Below are positions 52,478 through 62,139 of a stretch of 64,000 nucleotides of DNA, one piece after another. Source of the stretch: Pseudonocardia ammonioxydans (GTDB taxonomy: Bacteria; Actinomycetota; Actinomycetes; Mycobacteriales; Pseudonocardiaceae); NCBI RefSeq assembly GCF_900115005.1, contig NZ_FOUY01000005.1, forward strand, positions 124,001 to 188,000, in the 5' to 3' direction. Every line of letters begins with the position of its first letter. Position 1 is the stretch's first letter. Below the pieces are notes generated by a model, which worked only from the letters and a program-made list of their open reading frames with translations, made no database searches and had not been told where the DNA came from. The translations under genes were made by a program, and so were the position numbers.

Positions 52478-52704
52478 TCCTCGACCACCATTGACGCAAC
52501 GTCCTCCGAGGAGATCCGACGCCCGACGCTGACGACCGGAAACCCGGAACGCTCGTCGGTGCCGATGGCCGCCGGCTCACCGAGCTGGATCAGACCGCGT
52601 GCCGCCAGCTCCGCGACGACAGCGGAGAGCGACAGACCACGACGCTCCGCGATCTCCTTGGCCTGGCGGTGCACGGCCGGCGGGAGGTCAACGGTGGTAC
52701 GCAT
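52474..52704 (-). CDS. VapB-like ribbon-helix-helix antitoxin
   Basis: A 76-residue antitoxin. The N-terminal RHH is MRTTVDLPPAVHRQAKEIAE, then RRGLSLSAVVAELAARGL. The C-terminal toxin-binding tail is ISSEDVASMVVEE. The partner toxin gene is reduced to its first codons, so this antitoxin is now solitary and could act against toxins elsewhere. Confidence 0.85.
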   Translation of the reverse strand: MRTTVDLPPAVHRQAKEIAERRGLSLSAVVAELAARGLIQLGEPAAIGTDERSGFPVVSVGRRISSEDVASMVVEE

Positions 52705-52744
52705 GAGCGAATCATGCGTGCATCACGCCTGATGCAGGCGCTCG

Positions 52745-53818
52745 CTAGACGTTGAAGCGGAACTCCACCACGTCACCGTCCTGCATGACGTAGTCCTTGC
52801 CCTCCATCCGCACCTTCCCCGCGGACTTCGCGGCGTTCATCGACCCGGCGGCGACGAGCTCGTCGAACGACACGATCTCGGCCTTGATGAAGCCCCGCTC
52901 GAAGTCCGTGTGGATCACCCCGGCCGCCTGCGGGGCGGTGGCGCCCTGCGGGATCGTCCAGGCGCGGGCCTCCTTGGGCCCGGCGGTGAGGTAGGTCTGC
53001 AGCCCGAGGGTGGAGAACCCGGCGCGGGCCAGCTGGGCCAGGCCGGGCTCGTCCTGCCCGATGGACGCCAGCAGCTCGGCGGCCGACTCGTCGTCCAGCT
53101 CCAGCAGCTCGGCCTCGACCTTCGCGTCCAGGAACACCGCCTGCGCGGGGGCGACCAGATCGGCCAGCTCCTTGCGGCGCGCGTCGTCGGACAGGACGGC
53201 CTCGTCGGCGTTGAACACGTACAGGAACGGCTTCGTGGTGAGCAGCGTCAGTTCGCGCAGCGGGGCCGGGTCGAGGCCGGCCTGGAACAGCGTCCGGCCC
53301 TCGTTCAGCACCGCCTGCGCCTGCTGCGCCGCCTCCAGCGCGGGGCGCCGGTCCTTGTGCGTGCGGGCCTCCTTCTCCAGCCGCGGGATCGCCCGCTCCA
53401 GGGTCTGCAGGTCGGCCAGGACCAGCTCGGTCGCGATCGTCTCGATGTCGCTCGCGGCGTCGATACGGCCGTCGACGTGCACGACGTCCGGATCGTCGAA
53501 CACGCGCACGACCTGGCAGATCGCGTCGGACTCGCGGATGTTGGCGAGGAACTTGTTGCCCAGCCCGGCGCCCTCGGACGCCCCCTTGACGATGCCGGCG
53601 ATGTCGACGAACGACACCGTCGCCGGGAGGATCTTGTCCGAGGTGAAGATCTCGGCCAGCTTCCCCAGGCGCGCGTCCGGCAGCGGCACCACCCCGACGT
53701 TCGGCTCGATCGTCGCGAACGGGTAGTTCGCCGCGAGGACGTCGTTCCGGGTCAGCGCGTTGAACAGGGTCGACTTGCCGACGTTGGGCAGGCCCACGAT
53801 GCCGAGGGTGAGGGACAC
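52745..53818 (-). CDS. ychF: Redox-regulated ATPase YchF
   Basis: A 357-residue Obg-family P-loop protein that prefers ATP: G1 GLPNVGKSTLF, G3 DIAGIVKGASEGAGLGNKFL, and an NxxE-type G4 (FNADE) as in YchF. The C-terminal TGS domain ends MQDGDVVEFRFNV. It is ribosome-associated. The GTG at 53818 gives MSLTLGIVGLPN. Confidence 0.96.
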   Translation of the reverse strand: MSLTLGIVGLPNVGKSTLFNALTRNDVLAANYPFATIEPNVGVVPLPDARLGKLAEIFTSDKILPATVSFVDIAGIVKGASEGAGLGNKFLANIRESDAICQVVRVFDDPDVVHVDGRIDAASDIETIATELVLADLQTLERAIPRLEKEARTHKDRRPALEAAQQAQAVLNEGRTLFQAGLDPAPLRELTLLTTKPFLYVFNADEAVLSDDARRKELADLVAPAQAVFLDAKVEAELLELDDESAAELLASIGQDEPGLAQLARAGFSTLGLQTYLTAGPKEARAWTIPQGATAPQAAGVIHTDFERGFIKAEIVSFDELVAAGSMNAAKSAGKVRMEGKDYVMQDGDVVEFRFNV

Positions 53819-54077
53819 GGGCAGCCAGGGTAGTCGCCGCCGGTCAGCCCGGTTCGAGCCGGTGGCCCGCACCGCACACGGCCGGTGCGCCCCGGCGCTC
53901 CCCTGCTCCGCGTCATCACGGAACGTCGCTGTCGTTAGGCCGAGCGGCGTACGTCATACTGCGCCGAGCACCGGGTCGTGACGAATCGTTCGACGGAACG
54001 GCCGGGTCGCATCACCCCGCGGGCGCACTGCCGGGCCGCACGGGTGAGAACCGAGGCGCCGAGACCGAGGGGGATTC

Positions 54078-54641
54078 ATGCGCCTGCCGGGCATACACGC
54101 CGTGCTGACGGCCGGGGTGGCCGTGCTCGCCACCGCCGGCACCGTGTCCGCCGTGTCGCTGACGTCGACCGGGACGGAGGACGTCCCGCTGCCGCCACCG
54201 GCGCCGGTGACCTCGGCCCCGCCACCGGCCGCGCCCGCTCCCGCACCACCACCCGCCGCACCGCCGCCGGAGCCCGCTCCCGCGGCCGACCCGCCGGCGA
54301 CCGGTTCGAGCGGCTCGGGCGGCTCGACCGGCTCCGGCGGTTCGGGAGGCTCCGGCGGCTCGGGAGGCTCCGGGAGCTCGGGAAGCTCCGGTTCCGGTGA
54401 GGGCTCGGGCGGCGGCGGCCGGGCCCCGAGCACCGGGGGCGGTGGTTCCGACGGGGGTTCCGGTTCCGGAGGAGGTTCCGGCGGCTCCGGCGGTGGCGCC
54501 CAGCGCCCCGACCCGCCCCGCGAGGACCCGGACGACGGCATGCCGCCGCGCGGTGCCCCGGACAACGCCGAGGAGCGGGACGAGCAGATCGAGTTCGCCT
54601 GCGAGCAGGGGTGGATCTCCGGGGCGGTCTGCCGGGGCTGA
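54078..54641 (+). CDS. Secreted Pro- and Ser/Gly-rich protein
   Basis: A 187-residue exported protein. The signal peptide is MRLPGIHAVLTAGVAVLATA plus GTVSA. A Pro/Ala-rich stretch (35-75) and a long Ser/Gly repeat (about 78-145) follow. The C-terminal acidic domain (NAEERDEQIEFACEQGWISG) has two cysteines, which may be the functional part. A cell-wall-spanning linker is plausible. No family is recognised. Confidence 0.75.
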   Translation: MRLPGIHAVLTAGVAVLATAGTVSAVSLTSTGTEDVPLPPPAPVTSAPPPAAPAPAPPPAAPPPEPAPAADPPATGSSGSGGSTGSGGSGGSGGSGGSGSSGSSGSGEGSGGGGRAPSTGGGGSDGGSGSGGGSGGSGGGAQRPDPPREDPDDGMPPRGAPDNAEERDEQIEFACEQGWISGAVCRG

Positions 54642-54724
54642 CCCCCGCTGCCGATACTCCGGGGCCGACACCCACGACCGATTCCCGCGAGTCCGCGGGG
54701 CGCCGCGGTGGCAGAGTCGGTGCC

Positions 54725-56224
54725 GTGCTGCTCGACCACGACACCTGCTACCGCGCCGTCACCGCGAAGGACGCGCGGTTCGACGGCCAGTTCGTCACGG
54801 CCGTGCGCACCACCGGCATCTACTGCCGCCCGTCCTGCCCGGTGCCGCCGCCGAAGACGCGCAACGTCGAGTTCCTGCGCACCGCGGCGGCCGCCCAGTC
54901 GGCCGGCTACCGGGCCTGCCGGCGCTGCCGGCCCGACGCCGTACCCGGCTCCCCGGAGTGGAACCTGCGGGCGGACGCGGCCGGGCGGGCGATGCGGCTG
55001 ATCTCCGACGGCGTCGTCGAGCGGGAGGGGGTCTCCGGGCTCGCCTCGCGGCTGGGCTACTCGCCGCGCCAGCTCGGCCGCATCCTCGCCGCCGAGCTCG
55101 GTGCCGGGCCGCTCGCGCTGGCCCGCGCGCAACGGGCGCACACCGCCCGCGTGCTGGTGGAGACGACCCCGCTCGGCCTCGCCGACATCGCGTTCGCGGC
55201 CGGGTTCGGCAGCGTCCGCCAGTTCAACGACACCGTCCGCGCGGTCTACGGGGTGCCGCCGTCGCGGTTGCGCGCGGAGGCGGGACACCGGCGCGGGGCG
55301 GCCCCCGCCGCACCGGGGGCGATCACGCTGCGGCTGCCGTACCGGGCGCCGTTCGACCCGCACGGCCTGCTGGAGCACCTGGCCGCCCGGGCCGTCGACC
55401 GGGTGGAACGGGTCGACGGCGGGACCTACCGGCGCACGCTGCGGCTGCCGCACGGGCCCGCCGCGGTCGCGCTCGACCTGACCGCGCGCCCCGGGGCCGT
55501 GCTGGCGACGCTGCGGACGACCGACCCGCGCGACGTCGGGCCCGCCGTGTCCCGGCTGCGCCGGCTGCTGGATCTCGACGCCGACCCGCAGGCCGTCGAC
55601 ACCGTCCTGGCCGCCGATCGGGTACTGGCGCCGCTGGTCGCGGCGACACCGGGGATCCGGCTGGCCGGCACCGCGGACCCCGCGGAGACCGCGGTGCGGA
55701 CCGTGCTCGGCCAGCAGGTCTCGGTCGCCGCGGCCCGGACGGCCGCGTCCCGGCTGGCCGCCGAGCACGGCCCCGCGCTGCCCGCGGAGCTGCGCGACGA
55801 GGACACCGGCGGGGCACCCGATCTGCTGTTCCCCACGGCCGAGGCCCTGTCCGGGGCGGAGCTCGCCGGCCCGGCCCGCCGCGCGGCGTCACTGCGTGGG
55901 CTGTGCGGCGCACTCGCGACCGGCGCGCTGGTCCTCGACCCCGGCCGTGACCCCGCGGCCCTGCGTGCCGAGCTCCGCGACCTGCCCGGGATCGGCCCCT
56001 GGAGCGCCGGGTATCTCGCGATGCGGGTGCTCGGCGATCCCGACGAGCTGCTGGAGTCCGACCTCGCGGTGCGCCGCGGGGCCGCCGCACTCGGCCTGCC
56101 CGGGGACGCCGCCGCGCTCGCGGCGCGCGCCCGCTCCTGGGCCCCCTGGCGGTCCTACGCCGCCACCCATCTCTGGCGGGCCGCGACGCCCGCCCCCGCA
56201 CCCGTCTCCGGGAGGAACGCATGA
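54725..56224 (+). CDS. Ada-AlkA fusion: alkylation regulator and 3-methyladenine DNA glycosylase II
   Basis: A 499-residue fusion. The N-terminal Ada zinc domain has C34, C38, C65 and C68 (GIYCRPSCPVPPPKT, YRACRRCRP), C34 being the expected methyl acceptor. An AraC HTH follows (90-190, GLASRLGYSPRQLGRIL; ADIAFAAGFGSVRQFND). The AlkA glycosylase has the helix-hairpin-helix LPGIGPWSAGYLAMR and a catalytic Asp in LESDLAVRR. It senses methylphosphotriesters and removes alkylated purines. It overlaps ogt by 4 bp (ATGA). Confidence 0.94.
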   Translation: MLLDHDTCYRAVTAKDARFDGQFVTAVRTTGIYCRPSCPVPPPKTRNVEFLRTAAAAQSAGYRACRRCRPDAVPGSPEWNLRADAAGRAMRLISDGVVEREGVSGLASRLGYSPRQLGRILAAELGAGPLALARAQRAHTARVLVETTPLGLADIAFAAGFGSVRQFNDTVRAVYGVPPSRLRAEAGHRRGAAPAAPGAITLRLPYRAPFDPHGLLEHLAARAVDRVERVDGGTYRRTLRLPHGPAAVALDLTARPGAVLATLRTTDPRDVGPAVSRLRRLLDLDADPQAVDTVLAADRVLAPLVAATPGIRLAGTADPAETAVRTVLGQQVSVAAARTAASRLAAEHGPALPAELRDEDTGGAPDLLFPTAEALSGAELAGPARRAASLRGLCGALATGALVLDPGRDPAALRAELRDLPGIGPWSAGYLAMRVLGDPDELLESDLAVRRGAAALGLPGDAAALAARARSWAPWRSYAATHLWRAATPAPAPVSGRNA

Positions 56225-56733
56225 GCACCGCCGTCCGGGCCACCAGGGACACCCCCGCCGGGCCCTTCACCGCCGTCGTCGACGCGGACGGCTACGTCCT
56301 CGCGTCCGGCTGGACCGCCTCGGTCGACGAGCTGCTGGGGCTGATCCACCCCTCGCTGGCCCCGACCGACGTCGTCGAGGGCGAGCTCGGGCCGGTCGGG
56401 GAGGCGATCGACCGCTACCACGACGGTGACCTGTCGGCGATCGACGGCGTCGGCGTCCGGCAGCGGTCGGGCCCGTACCGCGAGCACGCCTGGGACGTGC
56501 TGCGGACGGTCCCGGCCGGTGCCCCGGTCACCTACACCGGCTACGCCGTGAAGACCGGCCGGCCGGCCGCCGTCCGGGCCGCGGCCGGCGCCTGCGCGCA
56601 CAACGCCGCGGCCCTGTTCGTGCCGTGCCACCGGGTGCTGCGCACCGACGGCACGCTCGGCGGTTTCCGCTGGGGCCTGCCGGTCAAGCGGTGGCTGCTC
56701 GACCACGAGTCGGCCGACCTGCGGCTGGGCTGA
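56221..56733 (+). CDS. ogt: Methylated-DNA--protein-cysteine methyltransferase
   Basis: A 170-residue suicide alkyltransferase with C136 in the PCHRV active site and GGFRWGLPVKRWLLDHE after it. It repairs O6-methylguanine. It is translationally coupled to the Ada-AlkA gene, forming an adaptive-response operon. Confidence 0.96.
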   Translation: MSTAVRATRDTPAGPFTAVVDADGYVLASGWTASVDELLGLIHPSLAPTDVVEGELGPVGEAIDRYHDGDLSAIDGVGVRQRSGPYREHAWDVLRTVPAGAPVTYTGYAVKTGRPAAVRAAAGACAHNAAALFVPCHRVLRTDGTLGGFRWGLPVKRWLLDHESADLRLG

Positions 56734-56740
56734 GGTCCGT

Positions 56741-57271
56741 TCAGCCGGCGGTGTGCTCGGTGAACGGGCCGACCTGGATGCCCGCGTCGACGCCGAGGGG
56801 GCCGTACGCGGTGAACGCGCCCGGGATCTCCCCGCCCGGGGCGTGCGGTGTGAAGTCGATCCGGTTGGCCTGGGCGGGCCCGGCGGAGTTCGGCACCTGG
56901 ACGTCAAACCGGACCGGGTTCGCCGGGCCGAACTCGACCGGCCGGGTCTGGTCGCCGTAGGGGACGCTGTCGACCGCGCGGGGCGATCCGTTCAGGCTGA
57001 AGACCAGGTTCGACGGCGACCCCTGCAGCGTGCAGTCCGCGGTGCCGGGGGCGGCGGTGAGCACGACCGCGTAGTGCCGGTGCCCGGCACTGGCCGGGGC
57101 GGGCTCGACGACGGCGCGCTGGTTCGCCGGCCGGCAGGCGCTCGGAGCGGGGTCGGTGACCGGGTCGGCGTTCGCGACGCCGGCCGGCACCAGCACCGCC
57201 GCGGCGGTGGCGAGGGCGGCGGCGGTGGTCGCGGCGGTCCGTGCGATGGTGCGGGCGAGTCGGGTGGTCAT
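56741..57271 (-). CDS. Secreted DUF4232-type protein
   Basis: A 176-residue exported protein with signal cleavage ANA-DP (35/36). The body resembles DUF4232 (YAVVLTAAPGTADCTLQGSP, GANPVRFDVQVPN-like), with two cysteines (in SACRPANQ and ADCTLQ). It probably lies outside the membrane; function unknown. It is convergent with ogt. Confidence 0.78.
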   Translation of the reverse strand: MTTRLARTIARTAATTAAALATAAAVLVPAGVANADPVTDPAPSACRPANQRAVVEPAPASAGHRHYAVVLTAAPGTADCTLQGSPSNLVFSLNGSPRAVDSVPYGDQTRPVEFGPANPVRFDVQVPNSAGPAQANRIDFTPHAPGGEIPGAFTAYGPLGVDAGIQVGPFTEHTAG

Positions 57272-57510
57272 CGGATACCTCTCTCGGTCCTCGGTCCATG
57301 CGGTGCCGCTCCGGATCCCGGAGCGCTGACACCGGAGAAGACGCGTGCATCGCGCAACCGTTCGCCCGACGTGTCGTTCGCCTCGCCGAGGCAACCTCAG
57401 CGCCCGTTCGGCCGTCGGCCACTGCGCCGTTCGGTCCACAGATGCCGCGGACACGCCCGCGACCTGCGCGTTCGCCGAGATTGTCGGGGGTGCGGTGCAC
57501 GCTGCGTGGC

Positions 57511-59085
57511 GTGGATGCGATCAGTCTGCTCGTCGGGACCCTGCTCGGCGCCCTCGTCGCCGCGGCCGTCACCTGGGTGCTCGCCGCCGCCCGGTTCCGT
57601 GCCGAGGCGGCGGAGGCGGCCCGGGCCGCGGCCAACACCGCCGCGACCACCCGGGCGGAGTCGGCGGGCCTGCGCGCCGAGCGCACCGGCCTGCTCGAGC
57701 GGATCGAGGAGATGCACGAGTCGCTCGACGAGGCGACGACGCGGGCCCGGCGCGCCGAGTCCGACGCCGCCGGGGCGAACGCCGCCCTGCAGGCCGAGCG
57801 CCAGGCCCGCACCGAGGCCGAGGCCGGCATGAAGGACTCGTTCGCCGCCCTGTCGCAGGATGCGCTGGCCCGCAACAACGAGGCGTTCGTGGCACTGGCC
57901 GAGAGCCGGATCAAGGAGGCGACCGCCGCGCTGTCCGAGCGGGCCCAGGGCGACGAGGCGGCCCGGGCGAAGTCCGTCGAGCAGATGCTCGACCCGGTCG
58001 CGGCCGCGCTCGGCCGGGTCGAGGGGCAGCTGCGGTCGGTGGAGAAGGAGCGCGAGTCCGCCTACGCGGGGCTGCGCGAGCAGGTGCGGGCGATGGCGGC
58101 GAGCTCGGAGAAGCTCGGCACCGAGACCAAGGCGCTGGTCAACGCGCTGCGCGCCCCGCAGGTGCGGGGCCGCTGGGGCGAGATGCAGCTGCAGCGGGTC
58201 GCCGAGATGGCCGGGATGGTGGAGCACTGCGACTTCTCCACGCAGGTGTCGGCCGACGGGGAGGACGGCGGCGTCCGCCCGGACATGCTCGTGCACCTCG
58301 CCGGGGGCAAGCAGGTCGTGGTGGACGCCAAGGTGCCGTTCGCGGCCTACCTGGAGGCGGTCGAGGCCGGCGATCCCGAGGTGCACGCGCAGAAGCTCAC
58401 CGCGCACGCCCGGCAGCTGCGCGCCCACGTCGACCAGCTGGCCGGCAAGGCGTACTGGGAGGCGTTCGAGCCGACGCCGGAGTTCGTGGTGCTGTTCGTC
58501 CCCGGGGACCCGTTCCTGGAGGCGGCCCTGCGCTCGGACCCCGGGCTGCTGGAGCACGCGTTCGGTCGCCACGTCGTGCTCGCGACACCGACGACGCTGG
58601 TCGCGCTGCTGCGCACGGTCGCCTACGGCTGGAAGCAGGAGGCGCTGGCCCGCAACGCCGCGCAGGTGCACAAGCTGGGCCGGGAGCTGCACGGCCGGCT
58701 CGCCACGATGGGCACCCACGTGGCGCGGCTCGGGCGCAGCCTCGACTCGGTGGTGGAGAGCTACAACCGCACGGTCTCCTCACTGGAGGCCCGGGTGCTG
58801 GTCAGCGCCCGCCGGTTCACCGAGCTCCAGGTGGCCGACGGCGAGCTCGACACCCCGGCCACGGTGGACCGCACCCCCCGGGGGGTCTCGGCGCCCGAGC
58901 TGGTCGCCTCGGCCGGGGAGTCGCTGGTCTCGCTGGAGGACCTCGGGCGCGCCGCGGAACCCGACGGGCCGGACGGGCGGGTCCGCACGCCGTGGGCCGA
59001 CGCGGGCCGGGCCGGGCCGCGCGGCGACGGCGGCCCGGCGCCGGACGAGGGGCCCGGTTCGCTCCGGAAGGGGGAGTTAGGCTGA
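57511..59085 (+). CDS. rmuC: DNA recombination protein RmuC
   Basis: A 524-residue protein: an N-terminal transmembrane helix (ISLLVGTLLGALVAAAVTWV), a coiled coil (about 30-170), then the RmuC nuclease-like domain (RGRWGEMQLQRVAEMAGMVE, DAKVPFAAYLEAV, EFVVLFVPGDPFLEAAL). It limits inversions at repeats. The GTG at 57511 is chosen. The C-terminal 60 residues are disordered. Confidence 0.93.
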   Translation: MDAISLLVGTLLGALVAAAVTWVLAAARFRAEAAEAARAAANTAATTRAESAGLRAERTGLLERIEEMHESLDEATTRARRAESDAAGANAALQAERQARTEAEAGMKDSFAALSQDALARNNEAFVALAESRIKEATAALSERAQGDEAARAKSVEQMLDPVAAALGRVEGQLRSVEKERESAYAGLREQVRAMAASSEKLGTETKALVNALRAPQVRGRWGEMQLQRVAEMAGMVEHCDFSTQVSADGEDGGVRPDMLVHLAGGKQVVVDAKVPFAAYLEAVEAGDPEVHAQKLTAHARQLRAHVDQLAGKAYWEAFEPTPEFVVLFVPGDPFLEAALRSDPGLLEHAFGRHVVLATPTTLVALLRTVAYGWKQEALARNAAQVHKLGRELHGRLATMGTHVARLGRSLDSVVESYNRTVSSLEARVLVSARRFTELQVADGELDTPATVDRTPRGVSAPELVASAGESLVSLEDLGRAAEPDGPDGRVRTPWADAGRAGPRGDGGPAPDEGPGSLRKGELG

Positions 59086-59089
59086 CCGG

Positions 59090-60220
59090 GTGACCTCGAC
59101 GCGCACCAGCTCGGCCCGCCGGCCCGGCGGGTCGTCGTCCCGGCCGCCTGCTCCCCGGCGGGGTGGCTGGCCGGTCCGGGAGCGGTCGCTGCTGCGTCCC
59201 GTACTCGGGATCCCGCCGGTCGCCGCGATCGGGCTGGCCGTGGGCACGACCGCACTGGGCGTGTTCGTCGACCTGCTCCGGATCGGCACGGTCGGCCGGA
59301 TCTTCGAGATCGGGTACCTGCTCGGCTGCGTGCTCGCGGCCTGCTGGGTGCGCCGCCGCAGCATCTTCCTGCCCGCGGTGCAGCCACCGCTGCTGCTCGC
59401 CGTCGTCGTGCCGGCGATGGCGGTGCTGATCGGCGCCCCGACCGGCGGCGGCGCGGCCCAGAGCGTGCTCATGGCCGGGGCACCGCTGATCAACGCGTTC
59501 CCGGCGATGGCGCTGACGACGGTGGTCGTCCTGCTGGTCACCGTGTACCGGCTGCTGCGCCAGCGGCTCGGGCCCGACGACGCGCTCGGACGGCTGCGGA
59601 GCCGGCTCGGGCGGGATCCGGGCGGGCACGCCCCCGACGGGCCGCGACGGGCCGAGCCCGGACCGGCCGGTCGCCGCCCCGGCTCCGAGGCACCGTCCTC
59701 GTCCCGGCCGGGCGGCGGCAGGCCCTCCCGGGCGAGCGGTCCGCAGCCGGGGTCCGACACCGCGGGCCGCCGGCGCCCGGGCTCCGCGAACCGCGCCGGC
59801 GGCCGTGACGGTGCGGCCGGTGACCGCGGCACCTCCCGCGACGGCCGCGGCACCTCCGGCGACGGCCGGGGCGGCGAACGCGGCGGCCGGGGCAGCGATC
59901 GCGACGGCCGGGGCAGCGACCGCGACGGCCAGGGGCGACGGGGCGGCGACCGCGACGGCCGAGATCGCGACGGCCGCGGTGGACGGGGCGGCGACCGCGG
60001 AGGCCGGACCGGGGACGGCGGCGCCGAGCCCCGCGCCCGCCGGGGCCGGGCCGGCGGAGCGACCCGCTCCGGCGGATCGGCCGGCTCGGGAGGAGCGGCG
60101 GGCTCCGGCGGATCCGGCGGCGGCACCGGTCGCTCGGGGTCGGCGTCCGGCAGCGGCGCACGGTCCGCACCGGGGACACGCGGCGGGTCCTCCGCCCGGA
60201 CACGCCGGGGGACCCGCTGA
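59090..60220 (+). CDS. DUF6542-like membrane protein with long RG/DG-repeat tail
   Basis: A 376-residue protein. Four predicted transmembrane helices (residues about 35-165; AIGLAVGTTALGVFVDLL, PPLLLAVVVPAMAVLIGAP) fit DUF6542. A 200-residue disordered tail follows, rich in Arg, Gly and Asp (GSDRDGRGSDRDGQG, RRGGDRDGRDRDGRGG). Its function is unknown. It follows rmuC by 4 bp. Confidence 0.78.
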   Translation: MTSTRTSSARRPGGSSSRPPAPRRGGWPVRERSLLRPVLGIPPVAAIGLAVGTTALGVFVDLLRIGTVGRIFEIGYLLGCVLAACWVRRRSIFLPAVQPPLLLAVVVPAMAVLIGAPTGGGAAQSVLMAGAPLINAFPAMALTTVVVLLVTVYRLLRQRLGPDDALGRLRSRLGRDPGGHAPDGPRRAEPGPAGRRPGSEAPSSSRPGGGRPSRASGPQPGSDTAGRRRPGSANRAGGRDGAAGDRGTSRDGRGTSGDGRGGERGGRGSDRDGRGSDRDGQGRRGGDRDGRDRDGRGGRGGDRGGRTGDGGAEPRARRGRAGGATRSGGSAGSGGAAGSGGSGGGTGRSGSASGSGARSAPGTRGGSSARTRRGTR

Positions 60221-60436
60221 CCGACCGGCACTCGCCGTTCCGGGTCGCAACCGAGTTCGCACTCGGCTCGCGATCAGCATTACCGCAGGTGAGCGGCCGG
60301 GATGTACCCCGGCGCCGCCGTTCGGGCGAACACAACGGAGAATCGACGCAACCCCACGCCCCACCCGGGCGTCATACACACAGCGGGGCAGGTGTGGCCC
60401 CGCCGCTCCCCGACGCACCGGACGACCTGGAGAACG

Positions 60437-60979
60437 ATGTCCACCACCCGGAACACCCGCTTCCCCCGGCCCGCGGTCCTCGTCGCACTCGTGACGGCCG
60501 CGCTGGCGCTGATCGGTGTCGGGACGGCACTGGCCGGGACACCCGCGGCGCAGGCGTTCCGCGACCAGCCGCTGGTGCCGGGCACGCCGTGCACCGTCAC
60601 CGCGCGGGCCTGTGTGGACCTCGACTCCCAGCAGTCCTGGCTGTTCCAGGACGGCAAGGTCGTCAACGGCCCGGTCCCGGTCGCGATCGGCGGTCCCGGC
60701 AAGGAGACCCCGGTGGGTCACTCGCTGCGCGTGTACCGCAAGGAGGAGCTGCACCACAGCGGTGAGTACACCGCCACCAACGGTGAGCCCGCCCCGATGC
60801 CGTGGGCGGTGTTCTTCCAGGACGGCGGCATCGCGTTCCACGAGGGCCGCACCGACACCCCGTCGGCCGGCTGCGTCCGGCTGACCGCGGAGAACGCCAA
60901 GATCTGGTTCAACCACCTGCAGATCGGCGACCAGGTCCAGGTCGTCTCGGCGCAGGCGGTGCACGCCGCCCGCGGCTGA
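60437..60979 (+). CDS. L,D-transpeptidase (YkuD domain)
   Basis: A 180-residue exported enzyme. Signal segment about 12-40 (VLVALVTAALALIGVGTAL), then a YkuD domain with catalytic H135 and C146 in HEGRTDTPSAGCVRL. It forms 3-3 peptidoglycan cross-links or attaches proteins. Q-S-W-L-F and the GGPGKETPVG turn are family features. The ATG at 60437 has GGAG upstream. A strong terminator follows. Confidence 0.92.
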   Translation: MSTTRNTRFPRPAVLVALVTAALALIGVGTALAGTPAAQAFRDQPLVPGTPCTVTARACVDLDSQQSWLFQDGKVVNGPVPVAIGGPGKETPVGHSLRVYRKEELHHSGEYTATNGEPAPMPWAVFFQDGGIAFHEGRTDTPSAGCVRLTAENAKIWFNHLQIGDQVQVVSAQAVHAARG

Positions 60980-60997
60980 CACCCGCCCCCACACCAC

Positions 60998-61039
60998 ACG
61001 AAGGGCCCCGGATCGCGTCGGCGATCCGGGGCCCTTCGT
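60998..61039. terminator. Strong bidirectional terminator
   Basis: A 19-bp perfect stem (60998-61016 with 61021-61039) and a 4-nt GTCG loop lie between the convergent L,D-transpeptidase and ispH genes. Confidence 0.9.
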
Positions 61040-61071
61040 CCGTCTCCGGAGCGACCTGACGCTGCCCGGCC

Positions 61072-62037
61072 TCAGCCCTTGGCGGCGGCGGGCCGGGGCG
61101 GGCGCAGCTCGCGGGGCAGCGAGAAGACCAGCGTCTCCTCCGCGGTGTCGACCTCCTCGACCGAGCCGAAACCGCGCTCGGCGAGATGCTCGACGACCCC
61201 GCGCACCAGCACCTCGGGCACCGAGGCACCGCTGGTGACGCCCACCGTGTCCACGCCGTCGAGCCAGGCGTCGTCGATCTCCTTGGCGTAGTCGATCAGG
61301 TACGACGCGCCGGCGCCGGCCCCGAGCGCGACCTCGACCAGCCGCACCGAGTTCGACGAGTTGCGAGAGCCGACGACCAGGACCAGGTCACAGCGCGGGG
61401 CCATCGTCTTCACCGCGACCTGGCGGTTCTGGGTGGCGTAGCAGATGTCGTCCGACGGCGGGTCCTGCAGCTTCGGGAACCGCTCGCGCAGCGCGCGCAC
61501 GGTCTGCATCGTCTCGTCGACCGACAACGTCGTCTGGGACAGCCACACGACCTTGTCCGGGTCGCGGACGGTGACCTTGTCGACGTCGGCGGCGGACTCG
61601 ACGAGCTGGATGTGGTCGGGCGCCTCGCCGGAGGTGCCCTCGACCTCCTCGTGCCCGGCGTGGCCGACGAGCAGGATGTCGTAGTCCTCGCGGGCGAACC
61701 GCTTCGCCTCCTGGTGGACCTTCGTGACGAGCGGGCAGGTCGCGTCGATCGTCTTCAGCTCCCGGCCCTGCGCCTCCGCGCGCACCATGGGCGACACCCC
61801 GTGCGCGGAGAACACGACGTGCGCGCCCTCGGGGACCTCGGAGGCCTCCTCGACGAAGATCGCGCCGCGCTCGGCGAGGGTCTCGACGACGTGCTTGTTG
61901 TGCACGATCTCCTTGCGGACGTACACCGGGGCGCCGTACTTGTCGAGCGACTGCTCCACCGCCTCGACGGCGCGGTCGACGCCCGCACAGTAGCCGCGGG
62001 GCTTGGCGAGCAGGACCTGCTTGGCAGAACCGGACAT
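61072..62037 (-). CDS. ispH: 4-hydroxy-3-methylbut-2-enyl diphosphate reductase
   Basis: A 321-residue IspH/LytB, last step of the MEP isoprenoid pathway. The [4Fe-4S] cysteines are C17 (RGYCAGV), C101 (DATCPLV) and C199 (ICYATQNRQ). Substrate-binding His46 (VHNKHVV), His79 (SAHGVSP) and His129-region ([10 protein letters not shown]) are present. The ATG at 62037 gives [17 protein letters not shown]. Confidence 0.96.
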   Translation of the reverse strand: MSGSAKQVLLAKPRGYCAGVDRAVEAVEQSLDKYGAPVYVRKEIVHNKHVVETLAERGAIFVEEASEVPEGAHVVFSAHGVSPMVRAEAQGRELKTIDATCPLVTKVHQEAKRFAREDYDILLVGHAGHEEVEGTSGEAPDHIQLVESAADVDKVTVRDPDKVVWLSQTTLSVDETMQTVRALRERFPKLQDPPSDDICYATQNRQVAVKTMAPRCDLVLVVGSRNSSNSVRLVEVALGAGAGASYLIDYAKEIDDAWLDGVDTVGVTSGASVPEVLVRGVVEHLAERGFGSVEEVDTAEETLVFSLPRELRPPRPAAAKG

Positions 62038-62139
62038 GCCACCAGCCTACGGACCACGATCGGCCCGGGCAGCCGCACGTGACACGCTCGACCGCGCCCC
62101 CCGCGACACGAACCCGCCGGGCGGGTGACAATGGCGCGC

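Noticed and set aside
60221..60436. A ydaO-type c-di-AMP riboswitch before the L,D-transpeptidase
   Set aside because: Such riboswitches often precede cell-wall enzymes in actinobacteria, but I could not find the conserved core or stems in this leader.
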